DNA of 64,000 nucleotides from Mycobacterium sp. AT1. Lineage in GTDB: Bacteria > Actinomycetota > Actinomycetes > Mycobacteriales > Mycobacteriaceae. Below are positions 34,170-43,723 of the stretch, piece by piece. The notes beneath the pieces were generated by a model. The model was not told the origin of the DNA, did no database searches, and was given only the letters and a program-made list of their open reading frames with translations. The number at the start of each line of letters is the position of its first letter. Positions within the stretch are counted from its first letter, which is position 1. The translations under genes and the position numbers were made by a program. The stretch is taken from contig NZ_MVOC01000023.1 in NCBI RefSeq assembly GCF_002043095.1, positions 1-64,000 on the forward strand. The letters are read 5' to 3'.

Positions 34170-34236
34170 TCCCGCGAGCAGTCGCAAAGGGCCCTCAATT
34201 AGCGCAATTCAGGGCCATTTATGTCTGCTCGCGGGA
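34170..34236. repeat. Palindromic repeat, family I, copy 1
   Basis: A 67-bp near-perfect palindrome ending in TCCCGCGAGCAG / CTGCTCGCGGGA, with inner GGCCCT-c-AATT and AATT-c-AGGGCC. It fills the gap between convergent fadR-type and fadD8 genes, where it may terminate both. A related copy in the opposite orientation is at 50049-50107. Confidence 0.6.
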
Positions 34237-34242
34237 GGAGGA

Positions 34243-35844
34243 TTACCCGACGCGGCGGTCCGCACCCTCCCAGAACTGCGCGCGGACGGCCTTCTTGTCG
34301 GGCTTGCCAAGCGCGGTCACCGGCACCGAGTCGACGATCACGATCTGCTTCGGCGACTGCACCGACCCCTTGCGCTCCTTGACGGCGGCCTGGATCTCGG
34401 CGGTCATGGTGGCGATCGACGCGTCGTCGGTCGCCGCGTCCGGCCGCAGCACCACGACGGCGGTGACGGCCTCGCCCCACTTCTCGTCGGGTGTGCCGAT
34501 CACGCACACCTGCGCCACCGAAGAGTGTTCGGCCACAACGTCTTCCACCTCCCGAGGGAAGACGTTGAACCCGCCGGTGACGATCATGTCCTTGGTGCGG
34601 TCGACGATGAACCAGAAGCCGTCCTCGTCCTCGCGGGCCAGGTCGCCCGTGTGCATCCAGCCGTCGCGGAACGTCTCGGCCGTCGCCTCTGGTTTGTTCA
34701 GGTAACCGCCCGCCAGCAGCGGACCCGACACGCAGATCTCGCCGACCTCGCCGCGGGGCACCGGTTGACCGTCCTCGCCGAGCAGCGCGGTCCGCGCGAA
34801 CAGCGTCGGCCTGCCGCACGACGTGAGCCGCTTCTCGTCGTGGTCGCCCTTCGCCAGGTAGGTGATGACCATCGGCGCCTCGGACTGCCCGTAGTACTGC
34901 GCGAAGATCGGCCCAAAGCGGCTGAGCGCCTCCTTGAGTCGCACCGGATTCATCGCAGATGCGCCGTAGTAGACGGTCTCCAGCGACGACAGGTCCCTGG
35001 TGTGGGAGTCGGGGTGATCCATCAGCGCGTAGATCATCGACGGCACCAGCATCGTCGCGGTGATCTTCTGCTCCTCGATGGTCCGCAGCACCTCGGCCGG
35101 GTCGAACTTGGCCAGCACCACCATCTCCCCGCCCTTGACGATCGTCGGCAGGAAGAAGGCCGCGCCGGCATGCGACAGCGGCGTGCACATCAGGAACTTC
35201 GGATTCTCCGGCCATTCCCACTCGGCGAGCTGGATCGTCGACATCGTGGTGGTCGCCTGCGACGTCATCATCACGCCCTTGGGCTTGCCGGTCGTGCCGC
35301 CGGTGAAGGCCAGCCCGGTGACCGTGTCGGGGGCCAGGTCGGCGGCGACCAGCGGCTGCGGCGGGTACTTGGCGGCCTCGGCGCTGAGGTCCACCGCGAC
35401 GTCGGCCAGCTCGGCAGGCACTGGCCCGATCGTCAGCACCTGCTTGAGCGACGGCACCTTCTCGAGCAGCCCGACCGCGCGTTCGACGAACATCGGATTC
35501 GGGTCGACGATCAGCGACGTGACCCCGGCGTCGGTCAGCACGTAGGCGTGATCGTCGAGCGAACCCAGAGGGTGTAGTGCCACGCGGCGGTATCCCTGCG
35601 TCTGCCCCGCACCGACGATCATCAGCACCTCGGGCCGGTTGAGGGCCAGCAGTCCGACGACCGCGCCGGTACCCGCACCGAGTGACTCGAACGCCTGAAC
35701 GTACTGGCTGATGCGGTCGGCGAGCTCTCCGCCGGTCAGCGTGGTGTCGCCGAGGAACAGCACGGGCTTGTCGCGGTGACGCTTCAGTGCGCCGACGGTG
35801 AGGTGGCCGGAGTGGATCGGATGCCGCAGCATTGCATCGCTCAT
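34243..35844 (-). CDS. fadD8: Acyl-CoA synthetase FadD8 (fatty-acyl-CoA ligase)
   Basis: A 533-residue ANL adenylating enzyme. The P-loop LAFTGGTTGKPKGVMM, the substrate-loop VYYGASAMNPVRL and QYYGQSEAPMVITYL, the adenosine-binding DGWMHTGDLA, hinge DRTKDMIVTGGFNVFPREVE and C-terminal catalytic Lys in PVTALGKPDKKAVR are in order. It activates fatty or aromatic acids to CoA thioesters. It matches Rv0551c in position before the amidohydrolase gene. Predicted leaderless: TAATCT lies 6 bases before ATG 35844. Substrate range cannot be assigned. Confidence 0.88.
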   Translation of the reverse strand: MSDAMLRHPIHSGHLTVGALKRHRDKPVLFLGDTTLTGGELADRISQYVQAFESLGAGTGAVVGLLALNRPEVLMIVGAGQTQGYRRVALHPLGSLDDHAYVLTDAGVTSLIVDPNPMFVERAVGLLEKVPSLKQVLTIGPVPAELADVAVDLSAEAAKYPPQPLVAADLAPDTVTGLAFTGGTTGKPKGVMMTSQATTTMSTIQLAEWEWPENPKFLMCTPLSHAGAAFFLPTIVKGGEMVVLAKFDPAEVLRTIEEQKITATMLVPSMIYALMDHPDSHTRDLSSLETVYYGASAMNPVRLKEALSRFGPIFAQYYGQSEAPMVITYLAKGDHDEKRLTSCGRPTLFARTALLGEDGQPVPRGEVGEICVSGPLLAGGYLNKPEATAETFRDGWMHTGDLAREDEDGFWFIVDRTKDMIVTGGFNVFPREVEDVVAEHSSVAQVCVIGTPDEKWGEAVTAVVVLRPDAATDDASIATMTAEIQAAVKERKGSVQSPKQIVIVDSVPVTALGKPDKKAVRAQFWEGADRRVG

Positions 35845-35850
35845 GGGTCC

Positions 35851-35856
35851 AGATTA
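35851..35856 (-). promoter_or_regulatory. -10 box of fadD8
   Basis: TAATCT on the minus strand, six bases GGACCC, then ATG; no ribosome site, so a leaderless transcript is predicted. Confidence 0.45.
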
Positions 35857-35911
35857 GAACGTGTTACAGAAATCGTGGCAAGGGGCGCGGATTCCGGCTT
35901 CACTGGAGGGC

Positions 35912-36154
35912 GTGAACCAGCGGCTGCGCACCACCATCCTGGAGCTGGCCCGCGAGCGTGGACCGGACAAGACCATCTGCCCGTCCGATGCGGCCAGGGC
36001 GATCGGCGGCGACGAGTGGCGTGACCTGATGGACGACGCCCGTGACGTCGCGCGGTCGCTGGCCAGGGAGGGTCTGGTCGACGTCACCCAGAAGGGCGAC
36101 GCGCTCGACCCGGACGCTGCGTGGCGCGGTCCGATCCGCATCCGCATCAGGTAG
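35912..36154 (+). CDS. DUF3253 protein
   Basis: An 80-residue protein of the DUF3253 family, mainly actinobacteria and proteobacteria, thought to be a small winged-helix-like domain: RLRTTILELARERGPDKTICPSDAARAIGGDEWRDLMDDARDVARSLAREGLVDVTQKG. The CPSDAAR signature is clear. Function is unknown; the fold suggests nucleic-acid binding. Start GTG 35912 is chosen from the family N terminus and GGAGGG upstream, although the spacing is only one base; GTG 35861 would add 17 unconserved residues. Confidence 0.75.
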   Translation: MNQRLRTTILELARERGPDKTICPSDAARAIGGDEWRDLMDDARDVARSLAREGLVDVTQKGDALDPDAAWRGPIRIRIR

Positions 36155-36266
36155 CCCCTCGAATCGGGTAGTGCACTACTCGCGCCTGCCGGTGTCTGAA
36201 GTCAATAGCGTCGACGACACCTGTACTGGCACATGCCCTTCGAGGGCATTCGAGGAGGACTGAATC

Positions 36267-36923
36267 ATGATCCGACAACTCGCGACCACGGCCGCTCTCG
36301 CGGCACTCCCGGCGACGGTGCTGACCGTCCCGGCGTCGGCGGAACCCCTGCCCTATGGTCCGGACACCTGCATCCAGGGCTTCGTCTGGCGCGACGGTCG
36401 GTCTGGAGACCACGTGTGCGTCACCCCCGACGTGCGGAGTCAGACGGCGGCGCAGAACGCCGCCGCCGCCTCGAACCGGGAGCCGGGCGGCGGCACGTAC
36501 GGGCCGAACACGTGCAAGCAGGGCTTCGTCTGGCGGGACGCCTGGGGCGGGGACCAGGTGTGCGTCGTGCCTGCGGTGCGCGACCAGGCCGCCACCGACA
36601 ACGCCGCGGCGGCCTCGCGCAGGCAGACCAGCGTGCCCCAACCCGTACCGCCACCCCCGCCTCCGCCGCCGCCCGCGCCGAAGCAAGGCCCCGGGGTGTC
36701 CTGGCAGCCGAGGCTCGGCGGACTGACCGCGCACATCACCGACCGCAGCGGTGTCGCGTCGCAGTGCACCTACACCTCGGATTTCTACCAGCGCAGCTTC
36801 TTCCTGCCCGCCAATGCGACGTTCGACTTGGTGATCGTGCCTGCGATTCCGAAGTTCCAGAACTGGAACGTCACGGTGAAGTGCGACAACGGCACGACGA
36901 CCAACACCAGCGAGTTCTTCTAG
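36267..36923 (+). CDS. Exported protein with duplicated Cys-containing repeat and proline linker
   Basis: A 218-residue exported protein: a signal peptide MIRQLATTAALAALPATVLTVPASA, two copies of a roughly 42-residue Cys module (YGPDTCIQGFVWRDGR..DHVCVTPDVRSQTAAQNAAAA and YGPNTCKQGFVWRDAW..DQVCVVPAVRDQAATDNAAAA), a stretch of nine prolines, and a C-terminal Cys-containing beta-rich domain (WQPRLGGLTAHITDRSGVASQC to TVKCDNG). The two Cys of each module are probably disulphide-linked. The module is common in mycobacterial secreted proteins; function unknown. GAGGAGG precedes ATG 36267. Confidence 0.8.
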   Translation: MIRQLATTAALAALPATVLTVPASAEPLPYGPDTCIQGFVWRDGRSGDHVCVTPDVRSQTAAQNAAAASNREPGGGTYGPNTCKQGFVWRDAWGGDQVCVVPAVRDQAATDNAAAASRRQTSVPQPVPPPPPPPPPAPKQGPGVSWQPRLGGLTAHITDRSGVASQCTYTSDFYQRSFFLPANATFDLVIVPAIPKFQNWNVTVKCDNGTTTNTSEFF

Positions 36924-36985
36924 CGCGACCCCGCGGAGGACGGAGTTTCGACGAATTCTCCCATCGCCTCTGCGAGGATGTCGGG

Positions 36986-38593
36986 ATGCCCGCTGACCTG
37001 GCTTTTTTCGGTACCGTCCTGACCGTCGACGACGCCATGCACACCGCGGGTGCGCTCGCCGTCGCCGACGGGCGCATCGTCGCCGTGGGTGACCGGGCCG
37101 CCGTCGAGAGCTGGGTCGGACCCGACACCGAGGTCGTCGAGCTCGGTGACGGTTGCGTCATGCCGGGCCTGATCGAAGCGCACGGGCACCCGCTGATGGA
37201 GGCGATCGTGCTGGCCGACCGCATCGTCGACGTCCGACCGGTCACGATGGGCGACGCGGATCGGGTCCTGTCCGCGATCCGGGACGAGGTCGCGGCCCGC
37301 GGCGAGTCGGGGGCATACCTCAACGGGTGGGATCCGTTGCTTCAGGTCGGGTTGCCCGAGCCGACGCTGGCCTGGCTCGACGAGATGGCGCCCGACACGC
37401 CGCTGGTAATCGTGCACAACTCGGGCCACAAGGCGTTCTTCAACTCGGTGACCGCCCGCAACCTGGGGCTGAACCGCGACACCCCCGATCCGAAGGGCGC
37501 AAAGTTCGGGCGCGACGCCGCGGGCGAGCTGGACGGCACCGCCGAGGAGACGGGCGCGGTGTTCCCGCTGATCGGCGGCGCGATCGACCCGGCCGGGTAC
37601 CCGGCGATGCTGCTCGCCGAATGCGCGCGGCTGAACAAGGCAGGTCTGACGACGTGTTCGGAGATGGCGTTCGACCCGATGTTCCGGCCCGCGTTGGACG
37701 CTCTGCACGACGACCTGACCGTGCGGCTGCGCACGTACGAGATGTCGACCGCGGCGATGTCGACCACCGAGGTGCTCGACAACGGCGACGACGTCGTCCG
37801 GCAGGTCGGCATCAAGATCTGGGTCGACGGGTCACCGTGGATCGGCAACGTCGATTTGTCCTTTCCGTATCTCGACACCGCCGCGACCCGGTCGATCGGG
37901 GTGACGCCTGGTTCCTGCGGGCACGCCAACTACACCCGCGAGCAGCTCACCGAAATCGTCGGCGCCTACTTTCCGCTGGGGTGGCAGATGGCCTGCCACG
38001 TGCAGGGCGACGCCGGAGTCGACACCATCCTCGACGTGTACTCCCAAGCGCTGCAAGCTCATCCGCGTGAGGACCACCGATTGCGGCTAGAGCACGTCGG
38101 CGCCATCTCGAACGAACAGCTGCAGCGTGCCAACGACCTTGGCGTCACGTGCAGCATCTTCGTCGACCAGATCCACTACTGGGGAGACGTCCTCGTCGAC
38201 GGTCTGTTCGGGCCCGAGCACGGCTCGCGGTGGATGCCTGCCGGCTCCGCCGTTGCCACCGGAATGCGCATCTCGCTGCACAACGATCCGCCCGTCACTC
38301 CTGAGGAGCCGCTGCGCAACATCAGCGTCGCGGCCACCCGGGTGGCTCCGAGCGGCCGGGTGCTCGGGCCGGAGGAGCGGCTGACGGTCGACCAGGCGAT
38401 CCGGGCCCAGACGCTGGATGCGGCGTGGCAGCTGTTCTCCGACGACGTCATCGGCTCGTTGGAGGTCGGCAAGTACGCCGACCTGGTGGTGCTCTCGGCC
38501 GATCCGCGTTCGGTGCCGCCGGCGACGATCGCCGACCTGGACGTTCGCGCCACGTACCTGGCGGGGCGGCGCGTTTATTCGAAATCTGACTAG
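36986..38593 (+). CDS. YtcJ-like amidohydrolase (Rv0552-like)
   Basis: A 535-residue amidohydrolase of the YtcJ/N-substituted formamide deformylase group. The HxH metal motif is seen as GLIEAHGHP (His66, His68), further ligands in ACHVQGD and RLEHVGA, and Asp in LHNDPP. These enzymes hydrolyse amide or related bonds in small molecules; the substrate of the Rv0552-type proteins is unknown. The ATG has a GAGG site upstream. The next gene, an acyl-CoA synthetase, starts 31 bases on and the arrangement suggests a shared transcript. Confidence 0.85.
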   Translation: MPADLAFFGTVLTVDDAMHTAGALAVADGRIVAVGDRAAVESWVGPDTEVVELGDGCVMPGLIEAHGHPLMEAIVLADRIVDVRPVTMGDADRVLSAIRDEVAARGESGAYLNGWDPLLQVGLPEPTLAWLDEMAPDTPLVIVHNSGHKAFFNSVTARNLGLNRDTPDPKGAKFGRDAAGELDGTAEETGAVFPLIGGAIDPAGYPAMLLAECARLNKAGLTTCSEMAFDPMFRPALDALHDDLTVRLRTYEMSTAAMSTTEVLDNGDDVVRQVGIKIWVDGSPWIGNVDLSFPYLDTAATRSIGVTPGSCGHANYTREQLTEIVGAYFPLGWQMACHVQGDAGVDTILDVYSQALQAHPREDHRLRLEHVGAISNEQLQRANDLGVTCSIFVDQIHYWGDVLVDGLFGPEHGSRWMPAGSAVATGMRISLHNDPPVTPEEPLRNISVAATRVAPSGRVLGPEERLTVDQAIRAQTLDAAWQLFSDDVIGSLEVGKYADLVVLSADPRSVPPATIADLDVRATYLAGRRVYSKSD

Positions 38594-38624
38594 CCGCTGG
38601 TTCCGTCATGGCACGCTGGCGCAC

Positions 38625-40187
<1,563 letters not shown>

Positions 40188-40192
40188 AGGGT

Positions 40193-41014
40193 CTAGGGCG
40201 AGACGGCTGCGCTGCGCGCCCACGGGGCGAGCCGACGATAGGGATCGCCTTCGCGGATCTCCAGCAGTGCGGCCAGCTCGCCCTCGAGTGCGGCCTTGGC
40301 CCGCTCACGCACCGTGGCGGTCCACTTCTCGGTGACCGCGCCCTTGGGTCGGGTGGTGTCGATCGGCGTGCCGAAGCGCAGATACGTGCGTTGTGGCCGC
40401 GGGATCATGGTCGGTCCGATGCCGCGAACCAGCGGCATCCCCATGTCCGTGGTGCCGGTCAGGCGTTCGGCGAGGGGCTTGGACCACCGCGCCCAGCGGC
40501 CGTCGCTGGTGGTGAGCACGTGGTAGGCGTCGTCGCCGCCGACCAGCGCCGCGGGGATGATCGGGTAGCCGTGCTCCACCGCGAGCCGGGCAAATCCGTT
40601 GCGGCCCTGCCACATCAGCGTGTACAGCTGGTCGCGGGCTTTGCTGACCTCCCGGCCACCGCCGGGGAACACGAGGATCGGCTCGCCGGCAGCCATGAGT
40701 TCGCGCGCCGTCTCCGGCGTCCCGACCACCGCCCCCGCGGCGGCGAAGAGGTCTGCAGGCACGCCCTTGACGTTGCCGAACCGGCGGTCGGCCAGCGGCC
40801 GCACCCGGATGCCGATCTGGCGTCGCACCACGTATGGGATCAGCAGGGCTTCGGTGCCCGCCTGGGTGTGGTTGCCGACGAGGAGGAAGCGGCCGTCGGT
40901 CGGGAGGTTGTCCAGCCCGTCGAGGTAGGGCTTGGAGGCCGAGACGAGGGGATCGATGCGGTCCGCGACGTTCTCGATCCACCGCTGGTACGTCGACACC
41001 TCGATGAGTGGCAT
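40193..41014 (-). CDS. Lysophospholipid/glycerol acyltransferase family protein
   Basis: A 273-residue PlsC-like acyltransferase. The first acyltransferase block is LLVGNHTQAGTEALL, in which the usual H-x4-D is replaced by a form with Thr five after His and Glu one further on; the second block EPILVFPGGGREVSKARDQL is clear, as is PIIPAALVGGDDAYHVL. Related mycobacterial proteins acylate glycerolipids or other alcohols. No membrane helix is sure. Start ATG 41014 lacks a ribosome site but has TACACT six bases upstream, overlapping the menC -10 box, so a leaderless start is predicted. Confidence 0.82.
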   Translation of the reverse strand: MPLIEVSTYQRWIENVADRIDPLVSASKPYLDGLDNLPTDGRFLLVGNHTQAGTEALLIPYVVRRQIGIRVRPLADRRFGNVKGVPADLFAAAGAVVGTPETARELMAAGEPILVFPGGGREVSKARDQLYTLMWQGRNGFARLAVEHGYPIIPAALVGGDDAYHVLTTSDGRWARWSKPLAERLTGTTDMGMPLVRGIGPTMIPRPQRTYLRFGTPIDTTRPKGAVTEKWTATVRERAKAALEGELAALLEIREGDPYRRLAPWARSAAVSP

Positions 41015-41020
41015 CACCCG

Positions 41021-41030
41021 AGTGTAGGTT
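41021..41030. promoter_or_regulatory. Overlapping divergent -10 boxes, acyltransferase/menC
   Basis: Minus strand: TACACT (41026-41021) six bases from ATG 41014. Plus strand: TAGGTT (41025-41030) seven bases from GTG 41038. The boxes share two bases, so polymerase can hardly hold both at once. Confidence 0.5.
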
Positions 41031-41037
41031 TCGATCC

Positions 41038-42051
41038 GTGGACGAAGAGGGTGTCGGCGAGCGCAGAACACCGCCCAGTCTGGACGATCTGCTGCAGCGC
41101 CTGCACGTCGTGTCGCTGCCGATGCGAGTTCGCTTCCGCGGCATCGACGTTCGCGAGGTTGCCTTGATAGAGGGCCCTGCCGGCTGGGGTGAGTTCGGCG
41201 CCTTCCTCGAGTACGAGCCCGCCGAGGCGGCGTATTGGTTGGCCTCGGCGGTCGAGGCGGCCTGGATCGCACCGCCAACGCCCCTGCGGCAGTGGATCCC
41301 GATCAACGCCACCGTCCCCGCGGTACCGGTGGCCCGGGTGCCAGAGGTGTTGGCCCGCTTCCCCGGAGCGCGCACCGCCAAGGTCAAGGTCGCCGAGCGG
41401 GGGCAGACCCTCGCCGAGGACGTCGCCAGGGTCAACGCCGTCCGCGAGCGGGTGCCGCTGGTCCGGGTCGACGCCAACGGCGGGTGGACGGTCGCCGAGG
41501 CGGTGGCCGCCTGCGCGGCCCTCACCGCCGACGGCCCGCTGGAGTACGTCGAGCAACCCTGCGCGACCGTCGCCGAGCTGGCCGAGGTGCGGGCACTGGT
41601 CGACGTTCCGGTGGCCGCAGACGAGAGCATCCGCAAGGCCGAGGACCCGCTGCACGTCGTGAACTCCGGCGCCGCCGACGTGGCCGTGGTGAAGGTCGCC
41701 CCGCTCGGTGGCGTGGCGCCGCTGCTGCACATCGCCAGCCAGATCGACGTTCCGATCGTGGTGTCCAGCGCGCTCGACTCGGCAGTCGGCATGTCGAGGG
41801 GTCTCCTTGCCGCGGCGTGCCTGCCCGAGCTGCGGTACGCCTGCGGGCTCGGCACTGGCGGTCTTTTCGTCGAGGACGTCGTCGACCCCGCGCCCCCCGT
41901 GGACGGTCAGCTGCCGGTCGGGGCCGTGGCGCCCGACCCGGCGCGGCTGTCCGGGCTGGCCGTGCCGCCCGACCGGCGACGGTGGTGGGTCGAGCGGATC
42001 GCGGCCTGCTACCCGCTGCTGTCGCAAGAGCTTCGCCTAGAGGAGAACTGA
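41038..42051 (+). CDS. menC: o-Succinylbenzoate synthase
   Basis: A 337-residue enolase-superfamily enzyme that dehydrates SHCHC to o-succinylbenzoate in menaquinone synthesis. The catalytic Lys pair in TAKVKVAE, the metal ligands VRVDANGGW, LEYVEQP and VAADESIRK, and the second catalytic lysine in VVKVAPLGG are present. It aligns throughout with M. tuberculosis MenC. GTG 41038 is seven bases after the -10 box TAGGTT and has no ribosome site. Its stop overlaps the next start by one base (TGATG). Confidence 0.93.
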   Translation: MDEEGVGERRTPPSLDDLLQRLHVVSLPMRVRFRGIDVREVALIEGPAGWGEFGAFLEYEPAEAAYWLASAVEAAWIAPPTPLRQWIPINATVPAVPVARVPEVLARFPGARTAKVKVAERGQTLAEDVARVNAVRERVPLVRVDANGGWTVAEAVAACAALTADGPLEYVEQPCATVAELAEVRALVDVPVAADESIRKAEDPLHVVNSGAADVAVVKVAPLGGVAPLLHIASQIDVPIVVSSALDSAVGMSRGLLAAACLPELRYACGLGTGGLFVEDVVDPAPPVDGQLPVGAVAPDPARLSGLAVPPDRRRWWVERIAACYPLLSQELRLEEN

Positions 42052-42797
42052 TGCAGATCGCGATCGTGCTCTACCCCGGCTTCACCGCGCTGGACTTCAT
42101 CGGCCCCTACGAATCGCTGCGGTGGCTGCCCGACGCAGAGGTGCGCTTCGTCTGGCACCAGCCCGGACCCGTCGCCGCCGACTCCGCCGTGCTGCTGGTC
42201 GGCGCGACGCATTCGTTCGACGAGACCCCATCGCCCGACGTGATCTTGGTGCCCGGCGGTTTCAGCACCTTCGAGCACGCCCGCGACGAGGTGCTGCTCA
42301 GCTGGCTGCGCACGGCCCGTGCGACCGCGACGTGGACCGCGTCGGTGTGTTCCGGCTCGGTGATCCTGGCGTCGGCCGGGTTGCTCGAGGGCAAGCGCGC
42401 GACGTCGCATTGGGCGGCGGTGCCGACGCTGCGGGCCTTCGGCGTCACCCCGGTCGGCGACGAGCGCATCGTCCACTCTGGAGAGGGCCTCGTCACGTGT
42501 GCGGGCGTGTCGGCGGGCATCGACCTCGGCCTATGGTTGGCGGCCCAGATCGGTGGCGAGGACCGCGCCAAGGCCATTCAGCTGTCCATGGAGTACGACC
42601 CGCAGCCGCCCTTCGACTCGGGGCACATGTCGAAGGCGTCGGCGAAGACCAGGGCCACCGCCACCGCGATGATGGGCCGCGACCTGATGAAGCCCGCCCA
42701 GCTGAAGGCCACGACGCTGCTGCTGTGGGAGCAGGCGATCCGCGCCGCCCGGGCTCGCGGCAAGAAACGCGGCGACGCGACGCCGTCGGCCCGTTGA
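42051..42797 (+). CDS. DJ-1/PfpI family protein, isonitrile hydratase-like
   Basis: A 248-residue DJ-1/PfpI-superfamily protein with the nucleophile in TASVCSGSVIL (Cys100), Asp15 in TALDFIGPYE, and SSLR-like DVILVPGGF. The SGS after the Cys and the GLLEGKRATSHWA segment resemble isonitrile hydratase (InhA) and AraC-type regulator sensor domains, but there is no DNA-binding domain. The C-terminal tail is helical and basic. It is coupled to menC by a one-base overlap. The role next to a menaquinone gene is not obvious. AGGAGAA precedes ATG 42051. Confidence 0.83.
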   Translation: MQIAIVLYPGFTALDFIGPYESLRWLPDAEVRFVWHQPGPVAADSAVLLVGATHSFDETPSPDVILVPGGFSTFEHARDEVLLSWLRTARATATWTASVCSGSVILASAGLLEGKRATSHWAAVPTLRAFGVTPVGDERIVHSGEGLVTCAGVSAGIDLGLWLAAQIGGEDRAKAIQLSMEYDPQPPFDSGHMSKASAKTRATATAMMGRDLMKPAQLKATTLLLWEQAIRAARARGKKRGDATPSAR

Positions 42798-42812
42798 GCG
42801 GAGCCACCCCGA

Positions 42813-42875
42813 CGCCGACTTCTGCGCCAGGGCTCCCGATCGCATAATGCCGCGACCCAGGCGCAGAACTCGGCG
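42813..42875. repeat. Palindromic repeat, family II, copy 2
   Basis: Arms of 16 bases, CGCCGACTTCTGCGCC and GGCGCAGAACTCGGCG, with a single C-C mismatch, around a 31-base centre. Its reverse complement resembles the repeat at 21603-21668. It lies between the PfpI gene and the bpoC promoter. Confidence 0.55.
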
Positions 42876-42915
42876 GTCGGCGAAGCGGCCTTGGGACACC
42901 CCATCCCGCCCCAAG

Positions 42916-42921
42916 TAGGGT
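42916..42921 (+). promoter_or_regulatory. -10 box of bpoC (leaderless start)
   Basis: TAGGGT followed by seven bases and GTG 42929, with no ribosome site. Confidence 0.45.
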
Positions 42922-42928
42922 CGGCCGG

Positions 42929-43711
42929 GTGAATCTGGCGTACGACGACCGCGGCTCGGGTGAGCCCGTCCTGTTCATTTCCGGCCGCGGGGGAGCGGGC
43001 CGGACGTGGCATCTCCATCAGGTTCCCGCCTTCCAGCGGGCCGGCTATCGCATCATCACGTTCGACAATCGCGGCATCGGCGCCACGGAGAACGCACAGG
43101 GCTTCACCACCGAACAGGTGGTGTTCGACACCGCGAAGATGATCGAGAAGCTCGACGCGGGCCCGGTTCGGGTCGTCGGCGTGTCGATGGGGTCGTTCAT
43201 CGCCCAAGAGCTGATGCTGGCCAGGCCCGACCTGGTGTCCGCCGCGGTGTTGATGGCGACCCGCGGCCGCGAGGATCGCACCAGGGAGTTCTTCAGCGCC
43301 GCCGAATACGAGTTCCTGCAGGCAGGTGTCGAACTGCCGCCCAAGTTCGAGGCGAAACTGCGGCTGCTGGAGAGTTTCTCGCCCAAGACGCTGAACGACG
43401 AGGCCGCCGTGCGCGACTGGATCGAGATGTTCACGATGTGGCCGGCGAAGTCGACTCCTGGCTTGCGCAGCCAGCTGAGAATCCGACCGGAGGGCAACCG
43501 GCTGCCTGCTTACCGGAACATTACGGCGCCGGCCCTGGTGATCGGTTTCGCCGACGACGTGGTGCTGCCGCCGCACCTCGGCCGTGAGGTCGCCGACGCC
43601 CTGCCCAACGGCCGCTACCTGCAGATACCCGATACCGGGCACCTCGGATTCATCGAGCGTCCCGACGTCGTCAACGCCGCCATGCTCGAATTCTTCGCCG
43701 CGGGGGTATGA
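42929..43711 (+). CDS. bpoC: Alpha/beta-hydrolase (BpoC-like)
   Basis: A 260-residue alpha/beta-fold hydrolase: oxyanion region FISGRGGAGRTWHLHQVPAF, nucleophile elbow VGVSMGSFIAQEL (Ser in GxSxG-like GVSMG), acid Asp in FADDVVLPP and catalytic His in DTGHLGFIERP. It matches M. tuberculosis Rv0554 (bpoC, first annotated as peroxidase but a serine hydrolase by fold) and likewise lies just before menD. A link to menaquinone synthesis (a MenH-like SHCHC synthase role) is an inference from position. GTG 42929 is probably leaderless. Confidence 0.87.
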   Translation: MNLAYDDRGSGEPVLFISGRGGAGRTWHLHQVPAFQRAGYRIITFDNRGIGATENAQGFTTEQVVFDTAKMIEKLDAGPVRVVGVSMGSFIAQELMLARPDLVSAAVLMATRGREDRTREFFSAAEYEFLQAGVELPPKFEAKLRLLESFSPKTLNDEAAVRDWIEMFTMWPAKSTPGLRSQLRIRPEGNRLPAYRNITAPALVIGFADDVVLPPHLGREVADALPNGRYLQIPDTGHLGFIERPDVVNAAMLEFFAAGV

Positions 43712-43723
43712 CAGGCTGTCAGA

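Noticed and set aside
35861-35911. Longer DUF3253 protein starting at GTG 35861.
   Set aside because: The added 17 residues are not like the family N terminus; kept as an alternative only.
36233-36985. Frame joining the region of the secreted protein to the amidohydrolase.
   Set aside because: The amidohydrolase family start is at ATG 36986; the upstream part is out of frame with the exported protein that clearly has a signal peptide.
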